Shown one piece after another: positions 6,988 through 14,959 of a stretch of 18,686 bases of DNA (position 1 is its first letter; each line of letters begins with the position of its first letter). This DNA is from Erysipelotrichaceae bacterium UBA6182 (GTDB taxonomy: Bacteria; Bacillota_I; Bacilli_A; Erysipelotrichales; Erysipelotrichaceae), in NCBI GenBank assembly GCA_002422065.1, contig DITO01000229.1:10417-29102 (forward strand), written 5' to 3'. The notes under the pieces were generated by a model. The model saw nothing but the letters and a program-made list of their open reading frames with translations. It was not told the origin of the DNA and did not search any database. A program made the position numbers and the translations under genes.

Positions 6988-7837
6988 AGTAGAAAATTTA
7001 CGATTCGCCTACCCAAAGAATAAAGAGGAGACCTTACAAGGTTTATCCTTTGAGATTCCTAAGGGCACTATTTTTGGTTTTTTAGGTCCTAGTGGAGCAG
7101 GGAAGAGCACGACTCAAAAGATCCTTGTTAAACTTCTAGATCATTATCAAGGAGAGATTACTTATGATGGTAAATCATTAAAATCACTTGATGATTCATT
7201 TTATGAAGATATTGGAGTATGTTTTGAAATGCCGATTTCTTTTTCTAAGTTAACGGGTTTAGAAAACTTGCAATTCTTTGCAAACCTTTATAAGAATCAA
7301 GTGGATGTGGAACCTTTACTTAAACGGATGGGGCTTTGGGATGATCGTAATAAACTTGTGAGTGAATACTCTAAAGGAATGAAGATCCGTCTTAACTTTA
7401 TAAGAGCGTTACTTAATGATCCTAAGATGTTGTTTCTAGATGAACCAACCAATGGACTTGATCCAATGAATGCACGTATTTTAAAAGATATGATAAAAGA
7501 GTTTAAAGAAAAGGGAGGAACTGTATTCATTACTTCCCATATTATGAGTGATATTGATGAGTTATGTGATGAAGTAGCATTTATTGCAAATGGAGTCATC
7601 GTTGCGAAAGATTCACCGCGTCAGTTAAAGATTGAACATGGTCAAAAGAAAGTCATGGTTGAAACCCAAGTCAATCATCATTTAGAGAAGCATGTCTTTG
7701 ATTTTAATGAATTAAGTAGTCCGCGCTTTATTGAACTTTGTCAATCGAATACGATTGAAACCATTCATTCAATGGAAACGACACTAGAAGATATCTTTAT
7801 TAAGGTTACTGGAGTGAAGCTTCATGAACATGATTAA
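6980..7837 (+). CDS. ABC-2-type transporter ATP-binding protein
   Basis: A 285-residue cytoplasmic ATPase of an exporter. Walker A is GPSGAGKS (36-43), the signature is YSKGMKIRLNF (SKGMK 131-135), Walker B is MLFLDEPTNGLDP (150-162) and the H-loop His is H187 in FITSH. The Q-loop position carries Glu (E83 in IGVCFEMP) instead of Gln. The C-terminal about 70 residues form the tail typical of drug or lantibiotic-type ABC-2 ATPases. The frame is open further upstream (to 6917), but AAAGGAG 9 bases before the ATG at 6980 and homology to MFKVENL starts fix this one. It overlaps tetR by 8 bases and the next permease by 14, so expression is coupled. The substrate is unknown. Confidence 0.95.
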   Translation: MFKVENLRFAYPKNKEETLQGLSFEIPKGTIFGFLGPSGAGKSTTQKILVKLLDHYQGEITYDGKSLKSLDDSFYEDIGVCFEMPISFSKLTGLENLQFFANLYKNQVDVEPLLKRMGLWDDRNKLVSEYSKGMKIRLNFIRALLNDPKMLFLDEPTNGLDPMNARILKDMIKEFKEKGGTVFITSHIMSDIDELCDEVAFIANGVIVAKDSPRQLKIEHGQKKVMVETQVNHHLEKHVFDFNELSSPRFIELCQSNTIETIHSMETTLEDIFIKVTGVKLHEHD

Positions 7838-8549
7838 ACACTTAGTTAAACATGAATGGTTACGTCTAATTAAATACAATCTTTTGATTGCATCACTTTT
7901 TGTTTCATTTATCTGGATTATTGCTTCTGCTTTTCTTACTTATGAAGAGTTAATACTGTTCTTACCAACAATCTTTCTTATTGAAGCTACTGCCATGACA
8001 GCGCTACTTATTGGTGCTGAGATGTATTATGAGAAGAAGGAACATACGATATCATCCATGTTGATATCTCCAATGAGTACCTTAGATTATATGATTTCAA
8101 AAGTTATTGCTCATGGACTTAATACATTGCTTATCTTTGCGATTATGATTGTAGGTTTTATCTTTACATTTGATATTCGCTTGAATGTCTTTGCCTTACT
8201 CTTAGGAACTATCTTTGTTGCAAGTTTCTATGTTGGTTTAGGACTACTTCTATCCTATTTTTCCAAGGATTTCACATCACTTCTTGTGAACTATATGATT
8301 ATGATGATTCTATTTCTTATTCCAAGTATTTTAATTCTTGCAGGTTTATTACCAGAATCATTAATAAGTTATACACAATATATTCCTAGTGAAATTAGTT
8401 TAAGACTCATGAGTTTATCTTTAGGTGAAATTGATTGGACACAAGCTTTCATTGATATAGGTATTACCTTAGTTGCGACTTTACTTATGTATCGTTTTAT
8501 CTTAATACCACGATTTAAATCGTTCGCAAGCGAACATTTAGGAGTGTAA
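7824..8549 (+). CDS. ABC-2-type transporter permease subunit 1
   Basis: A 241-residue integral membrane protein with about six hydrophobic segments: a cytoplasmic basic N-terminus, then spans near 20-42, 44-66, 94-112, 119-143, 153-175 and 212-230. The charged stretch YYEKKEHTISSMLISPMSTLDYMISK between the second and third spans is typical of ABC-2 permeases. It partners the ATPase and the following permease of the same length, making a probable heterodimeric export channel. A GGAG 9 bases before the ATG at 7824 supports this start, which overlaps the ATPase gene. A second in-frame ATG lies 6 bases on. The layout resembles operons annotated as fluoroquinolone-type or drug exporters, but substrate is not inferable. 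Confidence 0.88.
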   Translation: MNMIKHLVKHEWLRLIKYNLLIASLFVSFIWIIASAFLTYEELILFLPTIFLIEATAMTALLIGAEMYYEKKEHTISSMLISPMSTLDYMISKVIAHGLNTLLIFAIMIVGFIFTFDIRLNVFALLLGTIFVASFYVGLGLLLSYFSKDFTSLLVNYMIMMILFLIPSILILAGLLPESLISYTQYIPSEISLRLMSLSLGEIDWTQAFIDIGITLVATLLMYRFILIPRFKSFASEHLGV

Positions 8550-8550
8550 T

Positions 8551-9276
8551 ATGAAACTGAAACTTGTTTTATTTGAAGTTAAGAATATTATGCGAGATAA
8601 ACTCATGGTCATGTTTGTCTTGTATCCGTTTATTATTGGTGTTGTAGCACGTTTAATCATGAATGATCCAAGTATGGATGCCCAAGCAGTTGATTTACTA
8701 GTCATCGTATCACTCATCATTTCTGGTTTTATCTTTGGAGCTTTAGCAGGGTTTTCATTACTGGATGATCGTGATGATCATGTCTTTACTTCAATTTCAA
8801 TATCACCTATGCCATTAAAAGCATACATCATGATCAAACTTGGATTTATCACAGTTTTAAGTATTATTTCATCTTTACTTGTCGTCGTTGTGGCTGGAAT
8901 CACATCCGTAGAATGGCCATATCTTCTTCTAGTTGCATTACTTTCATCTCTTCAAGTACCACTTCACGGTCTTCTTATAAATAGTTTTGCGAGCAACAAA
9001 GTTGAAGGATTTGTAGTTATGAAAGCAAGTGGTTTCTTACTTATATTTCCTGTAGCTGCTTTCTTCTTTGTGAATGAAGTGCAATGGGTCTTTGCGATTG
9101 CTCCTGCATTTTGGCCGGCGAAAGCAATTCAAGCTATCCTTCTAAAACCTTTGATTGATGCAAATGTTGTAAATTTAGGCTTAAACTATTGGGGATTTCT
9201 ATTGGCAGGATTAGCAGTTATGCTTCTATATTTATCATTAACGATTCGTTTATTTATTCGTAAAGTGCTAAGCTAA
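8551..9276 (+). CDS. ABC-2-type transporter permease subunit 2
   Basis: A 241-residue membrane protein with about six spans. Its beginning (MKLKLVLFEVKNIMRDKLMV) and the stretch DDRDDHVFTSISISPMPLKAYI match the ABC-2 permease pattern seen in subunit 1, so the two are probably paralogues that arose by duplication and pair in the membrane. It starts 1 base after the subunit 1 stop, with GGAG as ribosome site. The family includes proteins labelled fluoroquinolone export permeases; I give that only as a resemblance. It is followed after 13 bases by a small membrane protein gene. Confidence 0.88.
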   Translation: MKLKLVLFEVKNIMRDKLMVMFVLYPFIIGVVARLIMNDPSMDAQAVDLLVIVSLIISGFIFGALAGFSLLDDRDDHVFTSISISPMPLKAYIMIKLGFITVLSIISSLLVVVVAGITSVEWPYLLLVALLSSLQVPLHGLLINSFASNKVEGFVVMKASGFLLIFPVAAFFFVNEVQWVFAIAPAFWPAKAIQAILLKPLIDANVVNLGLNYWGFLLAGLAVMLLYLSLTIRLFIRKVLS

Positions 9277-9289
9277 AAAGGAGGAACTT

Positions 9290-9484
9290 ATGATTTTATC
9301 AGTCGTATTATTTTTGTTAGGAGTCTTGTATGGAGTAGCTGCTTTTGTAGAGATAGGATTATTCTATGAAGGGAATCCAAAGACAAGAATGATGATTAAG
9401 TGGATGGGTAAGCGTAACTACAAAATCTTACTCATGGTCATGTCTGTCATCTTTATTGGGTTAGGACTATGGCTTCGTCCTTAA
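9290..9484 (+). CDS. Small two-span membrane protein of unknown function (ABC-operon associated)
   Basis: 64 residues with two hydrophobic segments (about 2-26 and 46-61) around a basic loop, NPKTRMMIKWMGKRNYK. A strong AAAAAGGAGG site 6 bases before the ATG argues that it is a real, well-translated gene. It is the last gene of the tetR-ABC operon, directly before the terminator. The size and the pattern of two spans with a central GRK/GKR-like basic loop recall small Imm17-like membrane proteins, but this is a weak visual similarity and no function is claimed. Possible roles are an accessory or immunity subunit of the exporter. Confidence 0.7.
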   Translation: MILSVVLFLLGVLYGVAAFVEIGLFYEGNPKTRMMIKWMGKRNYKILLMVMSVIFIGLGLWLRP

Positions 9485-9508
9485 AAGTCAACGTGAGTTG
9501 GCTTTTTT
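9483..9508 (+). terminator. Rho-independent terminator of the tetR-ABC operon
   Basis: Arms AAAAGTCAAC and GTTGGCTTTT pair (one G-U) around a GTGA tetraloop and end in a run of six T. The hairpin begins in the stop codon of the 64-residue gene. Confidence 0.85.
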
Positions 9509-9532
9509 CATGTCCCTAAGTGACTGGTTTTT

Positions 9533-9541
9533 TGGTATAAT
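9533..9541 (+). promoter_or_regulatory. Extended -10 promoter for the GNAT operon
   Basis: TGG followed by a perfect TATAAT (9536-9541) makes an extended -10; no -35 is apparent. The expected transcription start is position 9548, which is the A of the GNAT ATG. Confidence 0.7.
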
Positions 9542-9547
9542 AAGTCT

Positions 9548-10042
9548 ATGCTTAAACCTATTATTGATAAGATTAAAACATGGTGGAATCCCTCGTTAGT
9601 GCTTGAAAATGAGCAAATACGATTATTGCTCATTCATCATATTACAAGACCCAATGAAGCACATTGGCTACCGAGTATGGTTTTTGATATTGAAGAAAAA
9701 AGAACCGGAAAAGTTGTTGGTCGTTGCGATATTCGATTTGGTATGAATCCATATATGAAATATATGGGTAACATAGGATATACAATTTATCCTCCTTATA
9801 GGGGTCATTACTATGCTTCTCAGGCTACGAGTTTATTACTTACTTTAGCAAAAGAGAGTATGGATGAAGTTATTATTACTTGCAATCCTGACAATATTCC
9901 TTCCATAAAAACAATTGAGCGAATTGGTGGAGAACTTATTGGGGTTGAAGATGTTCCAATCGGTCATGAACTTCATGATCAAGGAGAGAGTATTAAGTGT
10001 ATCTATCGTATTAAAGTCAAAGAAAGAGGATTTTATGATTAA
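9548..10042 (+). CDS. GNAT-family N-acetyltransferase, RimJ/RimL-like
   Basis: A 164-residue acetyl-CoA-dependent N-acetyltransferase. The acetyl-CoA-binding motif A region is IGYTIYPPYRGHYYASQATS (77-96), with R85-G86 and A90 kept but the second Gly replaced by Tyr. NPDNIPSIKTIERIGG (113-128) is the usual motif B with N and S contacts. The acceptor (ribosomal protein, antibiotic or small amine) is unknown. No ribosome site precedes the ATG, and the -10 box ends 6 bases before it, so the message appears to be leaderless. It overlaps the HAD gene by 8 bases and starts the GNAT-HAD-Cls-patatin operon. Confidence 0.9.
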   Translation: MLKPIIDKIKTWWNPSLVLENEQIRLLLIHHITRPNEAHWLPSMVFDIEEKRTGKVVGRCDIRFGMNPYMKYMGNIGYTIYPPYRGHYYASQATSLLLTLAKESMDEVIITCNPDNIPSIKTIERIGGELIGVEDVPIGHELHDQGESIKCIYRIKVKERGFYD

Positions 10043-10865
10043 ATGTCTCGTTAGTGATGTGGATGGAACTTTATTTTTAGATCTTGATCCACCTACAGGA
10101 ATTATTGAAAGTAACACAATTCAACGTATTCAAGAGTTGACACGCTCAGGTGTTCGATTTGTGATGGCCAGTGGGCGTGATCATTTGACGGCTCATTATT
10201 TGGAATCAAAGCTTAATGTGAAAGTGGATGGCATTGGTCAAAATGGTGGAGTAGTCATGATTGATAATGAAGTGCTTGTTTCATTCCCAATCGATGAAGC
10301 ACTAGTGACAGCATTATGTACTTTGCATCAGATGACAAAGCATGATATTAATATCTTATTTATTGATGATAGAGGACACCATGTCTTTGTCAGACCATCA
10401 GGATGGATGTATGATCTCTTTAAAACAATGTTAAATCGTAAAGAAATAACCCACTTGTATGAAAATGGACTTGAACAGTATCGTGAAATGGATAAGCATC
10501 CATTTGTAAAAGCCGTCATAACATGCAATACTGAAGAAGAACGTGATTCCTTTACCCAAGAAATGGTGGAATATCTATCTGATTATTCGTATGACTGGTT
10601 TTATTCATCACCACAGTATATTGAAATTATGAGTAAGAATGTTAACAAGGGAACAGGGGTCTTACATCTAGCAAAGGTATTAAACCTAAATCTTGATGAA
10701 ATTGCAGTGGTTGGGGACTCATACAATGATATTTCAATGTTTAAAGTAACACCTCATAGTTTTGCAATGGATCATGGTGATGCTAAAGTGAGAGCTCAAG
10801 CAAATTATGAAGTAAGTAAGGTTGATGATGTAATAGACTACATCTTAAAATATAACCAACAATAA
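10035..10865 (+). CDS. Cof-type HAD-IIB sugar/flavin phosphatase
   Basis: A 276-residue HAD-superfamily hydrolase. The nucleophile motif is SDVDGT (D8, D10), motif II ASGR (45-48), the conserved lysine K205 in NKGTGVLHLA, and motif IV GDSYND (227-232, D228 and D232). The large C2-type cap between about 85 and 195 puts it in the Cof/YwpJ group, which dephosphorylates sugar phosphates, FMN or related metabolites in the cytoplasm. The frame is open further upstream within the GNAT gene (to 9915), but AGAGG 6 bases before the ATG at 10035 and the family N-terminus decide the start. It overlaps the GNAT gene by 8 bases. Its physiological substrate cannot be read from sequence. Confidence 0.93.
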   Translation: MIKCLVSDVDGTLFLDLDPPTGIIESNTIQRIQELTRSGVRFVMASGRDHLTAHYLESKLNVKVDGIGQNGGVVMIDNEVLVSFPIDEALVTALCTLHQMTKHDINILFIDDRGHHVFVRPSGWMYDLFKTMLNRKEITHLYENGLEQYREMDKHPFVKAVITCNTEEERDSFTQEMVEYLSDYSYDWFYSSPQYIEIMSKNVNKGTGVLHLAKVLNLNLDEIAVVGDSYNDISMFKVTPHSFAMDHGDAKVRAQANYEVSKVDDVIDYILKYNQQ

Positions 10866-10871
10866 AAAACT

Positions 10872-12398
10872 ATGAAACGCAAGGTAATTCGACAAAAATT
10901 AATCTCTAAACCATTAATCATATCGGTTGCCTTTTTTCTGCAGCTTGCTTTACTGTTATCAATCGTGTATCAACTCTCACAGCATTTGTTTGGGTTGTAC
11001 ACTTTTTTTGTACTACTAAGTTATATTACGGTCATTGTTGTATTAAATCGTGATGATAATCCTTCGTATCAACTTATTTGGACGATTGTGATTTTGTTTA
11101 TTCCTTTATTTGGAGGGTTGCTCTATATTTTATTTGGTGGAAAGAAAATTCCAAAAGCACTTCAGAAAGAAATGATGCTGATGGATTCTACAAAGCCATA
11201 TCTTGAGGTGAATGACTCCAAACTCATTGAAGATTTACCAGAATCACTAGAGCGATGGAAGAAACTTATCACATATCTTAGAACACAAACGTATTTTCCA
11301 TTATTTGCGAAGACACAAAGTATGTACTTACCTTTGGGAGAAGATAAGTTTGTTATGATGTGTGAAGCTCTTAAACAAGCAAAACATTTTATACTTTTAG
11401 AGTACTTTATTGTTAAAGATGGGAAAATGCTTGAAAGTATTTCTAAGATTTTATTAAGTAAAGTTCAAGAAGGGGTTGAAGTATTATTTATAGTAGATGA
11501 TTTTGGTTCTTCAGAATTATCGACTTATATGACACAAACATTGAAAAATGCTGGAGTAAAACTTGTATTCTTTAATCCTTTAAAACCTTCACTTGCCATA
11601 TTCATGAATAATCGTGATCATCGTAAGATTTGTGTTGTAGATAATCGAATTGGATTTGTTGGGGGTATTAATATTGGTGATGAGTATATCAATGTTATTG
11701 AACGCTTTGGTCACTGGAAAGATAATGCAATTATGTTAGAAGGTGAAGCAGTGAGTTCACTCACCATTATGTTTTTAACCATGTATCAATACATCATTAA
11801 ACAACCAGTAGATATTAAATCCTACTTGATCGAAAACAAAGCAGAAGATGATGGGTATATTCAACCTTTTTCTGATTCACCAACGGATGAAGAAGCGGTA
11901 GGGGAAAGTGTTCATTTGCACCTTATTAATCAGGCGAACAAGAGTATTAAGATACAAACCCCTTATCTTATTCTTTCTCATATCATGAAGAATGCTTTAA
12001 TTGTTGCCGCAAAAAGTGGTGTTAAAATTGAGATTATGGTTCCTCATGTTCCTGATAAACGACTTGTCTTCGAAGTAACGCGCTCGTATTATGAATCTTT
12101 AATCAATGCGGGAGTCACTATTGCAGAATACACACCTGGATTTGTTCATGCTAAGATGATGATTATCGATGATGAAGTAGCCACTTTAGGAACAACTAAT
12201 ATGGATTATCGCTCCTATTACCTACATTTTGAATGTGGTGTAATGGTTTATAAAAGTGCAATTATTCAAGTCATGAGTGATGATTTTGATAAGACAATGA
12301 AAGAATGTGTTATAATCACAAAATCAAATGTTGAACAAACCTCTTTGATTTTAAGAGTATTTAGAGCTTTATTAAGAGTCTTTGCAACCATGCTATAA
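10872..12398 (+). CDS. cls: Cardiolipin synthase (phospholipase D family)
   Basis: A 508-residue membrane enzyme that joins two phosphatidylglycerol molecules into cardiolipin and glycerol. Two N-terminal spans (about 13-36 and 40-58, then 66-89) form the PLDc_N membrane anchor. Two HKD motifs follow: HRKICVVD (H250, K252, D257) with downstream GGINIGDEY, and HAKMMIID (H426, K428, D433) with GTTNMDYRS. Length fits bacterial Cls/ClsA-type enzymes. The gene begins 6 bases after the HAD stop and has no recognisable ribosome site (AAAAAACT precedes the ATG), so translation probably depends on coupling. The next gene, a patatin-like lipase, suggests a shared role in membrane lipid turnover. Another phosphatidyltransferase activity in the PLD family is the alternative. 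Confidence 0.93.
   Translation: MKRKVIRQKLISKPLIISVAFFLQLALLLSIVYQLSQHLFGLYTFFVLLSYITVIVVLNRDDNPSYQLIWTIVILFIPLFGGLLYILFGGKKIPKALQKEMMLMDSTKPYLEVNDSKLIEDLPESLERWKKLITYLRTQTYFPLFAKTQSMYLPLGEDKFVMMCEALKQAKHFILLEYFIVKDGKMLESISKILLSKVQEGVEVLFIVDDFGSSELSTYMTQTLKNAGVKLVFFNPLKPSLAIFMNNRDHRKICVVDNRIGFVGGINIGDEYINVIERFGHWKDNAIMLEGEAVSSLTIMFLTMYQYIIKQPVDIKSYLIENKAEDDGYIQPFSDSPTDEEAVGESVHLHLINQANKSIKIQTPYLILSHIMKNALIVAAKSGVKIEIMVPHVPDKRLVFEVTRSYYESLINAGVTIAEYTPGFVHAKMMIIDDEVATLGTTNMDYRSYYLHFECGVMVYKSAIIQVMSDDFDKTMKECVIITKSNVEQTSLILRVFRALLRVFATML
12308..12316 (+). promoter_or_regulatory. Possible internal promoter for the patatin gene
   Basis: TGT followed by TATAAT inside the cls 3' end, about 91 bases before the patatin ATG, with a loose TTGATA 19 bases upstream. 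It lies in coding sequence and may be chance. Confidence 0.25.
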
Positions 12399-12406
12399 GG
12401 AGAGTT

Positions 12407-13258
12407 ATGAGTAAATTAGGTTTAGTGTTAGAAGGTGGTGGACTAAGAGCTGCCTATACTGCAGGGGTTCTGCGTTGGTTTAAGGATAATCAAGTCTCTG
12501 TTGATTTTGTAGTTGGTGTCTCTTCAGGAGCACTGCTTGCTACAATCTTTGTGACTGATGAAGATGATGCTTTAGAATTACTAGCTGTTGATTATGCGTC
12601 AAAGAAGGAAAATGTTGGATGGACTCCAATGCTTAAAGAGTTAGCTCCGGTGGGATATAATTTCTTATTTAAAGAAATAGTCCAAAAAACGTTAAAACTT
12701 GATATGAACAAAGTCATCCAATCACCGATTCCGTTAGAGATTGGTGTTTATGACTTGTATGATCAAAAAACATTATGGCTTAAAAACAAGGATTTAGATA
12801 AAGAATGGAAGTTTGTTCATGCATCATGTGTCTTACCAATTGCAGGTCGTGCTGTAAACATTGGAAAGAAACGTTATTTAGATGCCGGTCTTACCAGTAT
12901 GATTGCTATTGATCGTTCATTAGCCAATGGATGTGATCGACACATTGTTATTACAACTAAGGATAAGGATTTTGTAAGAAAGCAAAACTCACCATTTCTG
13001 CAATTTGTATTAGATTTAATGTATGCAAGGTTTCCTATCATGCGTCGTCAATTTAGACTTCGTACCGGAATTTATTATGAAGAAAAAGCTAAAGTAGAAG
13101 AACTTGAAAAACGTCAAGAAGCAATATTCTTAAGACCGAGTAAAGATTTAGGTGTTAAGCGATTCTCTGGAGATTATGATCAACTTAAAGCACTTTATGA
13201 TTTAGGGTATCAAGATACAGAATCTAAAAAAGAAGCCATATTACAATTCATTCGATAG
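12407..13258 (+). CDS. Patatin-like phospholipase
   Basis: A 283-residue serine acyl hydrolase. The oxyanion-hole motif is EGGGLRAAYTAGVL (GGGLR 10-14), the nucleophile elbow GVSSG (37-41, S39) and the catalytic Asp D159 in the DAG motif (LDAGLTSMIAID). There is no signal peptide or membrane span, so it acts from the cytoplasm on membrane lipids or fatty-acyl esters. It resembles the RssA/YjjU-like bacterial patatins. A GGAGAG site 3 bases before the ATG supports the start. It is the last gene of the operon, 8 bases after cls, with a strong terminator right after its stop. Co-transcription with cardiolipin synthase points to phospholipid remodelling. Confidence 0.92.
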   Translation: MSKLGLVLEGGGLRAAYTAGVLRWFKDNQVSVDFVVGVSSGALLATIFVTDEDDALELLAVDYASKKENVGWTPMLKELAPVGYNFLFKEIVQKTLKLDMNKVIQSPIPLEIGVYDLYDQKTLWLKNKDLDKEWKFVHASCVLPIAGRAVNIGKKRYLDAGLTSMIAIDRSLANGCDRHIVITTKDKDFVRKQNSPFLQFVLDLMYARFPIMRRQFRLRTGIYYEEKAKVEELEKRQEAIFLRPSKDLGVKRFSGDYDQLKALYDLGYQDTESKKEAILQFIR

Positions 13259-13281
13259 CCCTTGATAATTCAAGGGTTTTT
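13259..13281 (+). terminator. Rho-independent terminator after the patatin gene
   Basis: Arms CCCTTGA and TCAAGGG pair perfectly around TAAT and are followed by five T. It begins one base after the stop codon. Confidence 0.9.
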
Positions 13282-13291
13282 AAATACCGTC

Positions 13292-13398
13292 TAATGTAAA
13301 TTCTTTCATTAATCAATAATGTAAAACAATGCAAGTAATGTAAGAATTTTCTTGACATGTGAATGTAACATCCTTATAATTTAGGAAACTTGTTACAT
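13292..13398 (+). repeat. Array of ATGTAA repeats in the oppA promoter region
   Basis: TAATGTAA occurs at 13292-13299, 13317-13324 and 13336-13343, and GAATGTAA at 13361-13368, with start-to-start spacings of 25, 19 and 25 bases. An inverted copy TGTTACAT lies at 13391-13398. The last two make a perfect 8-base dyad (ATGTAACA 13363-13370 / TGTTACAT) that straddles the -10 and the transcription start. This looks like a set of regulator-binding sites; the regulator is not known. Confidence 0.5.
13352..13380 (+). promoter_or_regulatory. Consensus promoter of the oligopeptide ABC operon
   Basis: Perfect TTGACA (13352-13357), 17-base spacer, perfect TATAAT (13375-13380). The predicted start of transcription is near 13387, leaving a 24-base leader with AGGAGG. 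Confidence 0.9.
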
Positions 13399-13410
13399 AG
13401 GAGGACAATG

Positions 13411-14937
13411 ATGAAGAAAAAATCAGTGATATTACTATCTCTGGGAATCATCTTTGGGTTACTGGTTGCTGGATGTGCTCCATCTACGCCACAACCTGGA
13501 AGAGATTCTCTAGTGGTAGCGATGGGTGGAAATCCTGTCACCTTAGATCCACATGGATCAAATGACCAAGCCTCTAGTCGAGTGCATCGTCAGATTTATG
13601 AGACATTGATTTATCAAACAGAGAGTTTAGACCTAGTGCCTGCATTAGCGACTTCATGGACTCAAATTGATGAATTGACGTTTGAGTTTAAATTGAAAGC
13701 TGGAGTAACTTTCCATAATGGTGAACCACTTACAGCAAGTGATGTGAAGTTTACGCTTGAGCGTGCTTTAGCATCAGCATTCATTGGACACATCGTAGGT
13801 CCAATTGATAAAGAATCAATTACTGTTGTCGATGATTTAACGATTCGTTTTGCGACAACTCGTCCATTTGCTCCATTACTAACGCATCTTGCACACCCTG
13901 CAATGGCGATTCTTAATGAAAAAGCAGTCACAGAAGGCGGAGAAGACTATGGAGTTAATCCAGTTGGAACAGGCCCATTCAAATTCGTTTCATGGGATTT
14001 TGATGAAAAAGTTACCTTAGAACGTTTTGATGATTACCATGATGCAAAAGCATTACTGCGTGAAATCGTATTTAGAATTATTCCTGATAACACAGTACGT
14101 ACGATTGAACTTGAAACTGGTGGAGCAGATATCATCTTTGATATTCAACCAGCTGACGTTAGTCGTGTAGATGCTGAGCCTACATTAACACTTGTACGTG
14201 ATGCTAACTTATCCGTGACTTATATTGGATTTAATGTTGAAAAAGCTCCATTTAATGATGTAAGAGTTCGCCAAGCGATCAACTTAGCTATTGATATGGA
14301 AGCTGTTGTGAATACTGTATATGCAGGTGTTGGTTCTCCAGCAAAAGGTCCTCTTGGACCAAACGTCTTTGGAGCTAACATGGATTTAGATGGTTGGGAT
14401 CGTGACGTTGATGCTGCAAAAGCTTTATTAGCTGACGCAGGATTTGCTGATGGTTTCACCACAACACTTTGGACTAATGATAACTTACAACGTGTACAGA
14501 TTGCTGAAATTGTTCAAAACCAATTGGCAGATGTCGGTATTACTGTTGAAATCGTTGAAGTTGAGTGGACGAAGTATTTAGCTGACACAGCTGCTGGTTT
14601 ACATGATATGTTTATTCTTGGTTGGACAACAGTTACAGCTGATGCTGATTATGGTCTGTATGCATTATTCCATTCTTCCGCAAAAGGAACCCCTGGAAAC
14701 CGTACATTCTATGGCAATGCACGAGTTGATGAACTCCTTGACTTAGGACGTACTACGACTGATCAAGCTGCACGTCTTGCTGCATACAAAGAAGCACAAG
14801 AAATCATTCGTAATGAAGCACCTTGGGTGTTCACATGGACTGGTGAAAATATTAGTGGTACACATAGTTCAGTTACAGGATTCCTACAACATCCTGCTGG
14901 ACATCACCGTTTAGATAAAGTTTCATTTAACGATTAG
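13411..14937 (+). CDS. Peptide/nickel-type ABC transporter substrate-binding lipoprotein
   Basis: A 508-residue extracytoplasmic binding protein of the SBP_bac_5 (DppA/OppA/NikA/GsiB) family. The N-terminus is a lipoprotein signal: KKK, a hydrophobic core and the lipobox VAGC, with lipidated Cys at 22. After it come the family segments GNPVTLDPHGSNDQASSRVH and YETLIYQT, and LDGWDRDVDAAKALLADAGF in the second lobe. The substrate may be peptides, glutathione-like compounds or nickel chelates; sequence alone does not say. AGGAGG 6 bases before 13411 favours this ATG; the adjacent in-frame ATG at 13408 is a possible alternative. Arginine is coded mostly by CGT, as in highly expressed genes, in keeping with the perfect promoter. 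It is followed by a hairpin and then two permease genes. Confidence 0.95.
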   Translation: MKKKSVILLSLGIIFGLLVAGCAPSTPQPGRDSLVVAMGGNPVTLDPHGSNDQASSRVHRQIYETLIYQTESLDLVPALATSWTQIDELTFEFKLKAGVTFHNGEPLTASDVKFTLERALASAFIGHIVGPIDKESITVVDDLTIRFATTRPFAPLLTHLAHPAMAILNEKAVTEGGEDYGVNPVGTGPFKFVSWDFDEKVTLERFDDYHDAKALLREIVFRIIPDNTVRTIELETGGADIIFDIQPADVSRVDAEPTLTLVRDANLSVTYIGFNVEKAPFNDVRVRQAINLAIDMEAVVNTVYAGVGSPAKGPLGPNVFGANMDLDGWDRDVDAAKALLADAGFADGFTTTLWTNDNLQRVQIAEIVQNQLADVGITVEIVEVEWTKYLADTAAGLHDMFILGWTTVTADADYGLYALFHSSAKGTPGNRTFYGNARVDELLDLGRTTTDQAARLAAYKEAQEIIRNEAPWVFTWTGENISGTHSSVTGFLQHPAGHHRLDKVSFND

Positions 14938-14959
14938 TATTTCAAATATTTAATTTATT

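Noticed and set aside
9915..10034. Upstream extension of the HAD phosphatase frame inside the GNAT gene
   Set aside because: The catalytic DVDGT motif normally starts within the first 10-15 residues, and AGAGG marks the ATG at 10035.
9845..10117. Minus-strand open frame across the GNAT/HAD junction
   Set aside because: It is antisense to two well-supported genes and shows no domain or ribosome site.
13390..13410. TTG start for the binding protein giving a seven-residue extension
   Set aside because: It would begin 3 bases after the predicted transcription start and include the ribosome site; the lipoprotein signal fits the ATG at 13411.
13662..13931. Minus-strand open frame within the binding-protein gene
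   Set aside because: It is antisense to a clear SBP_bac_5 protein, with no ribosome site and no recognisable motif.
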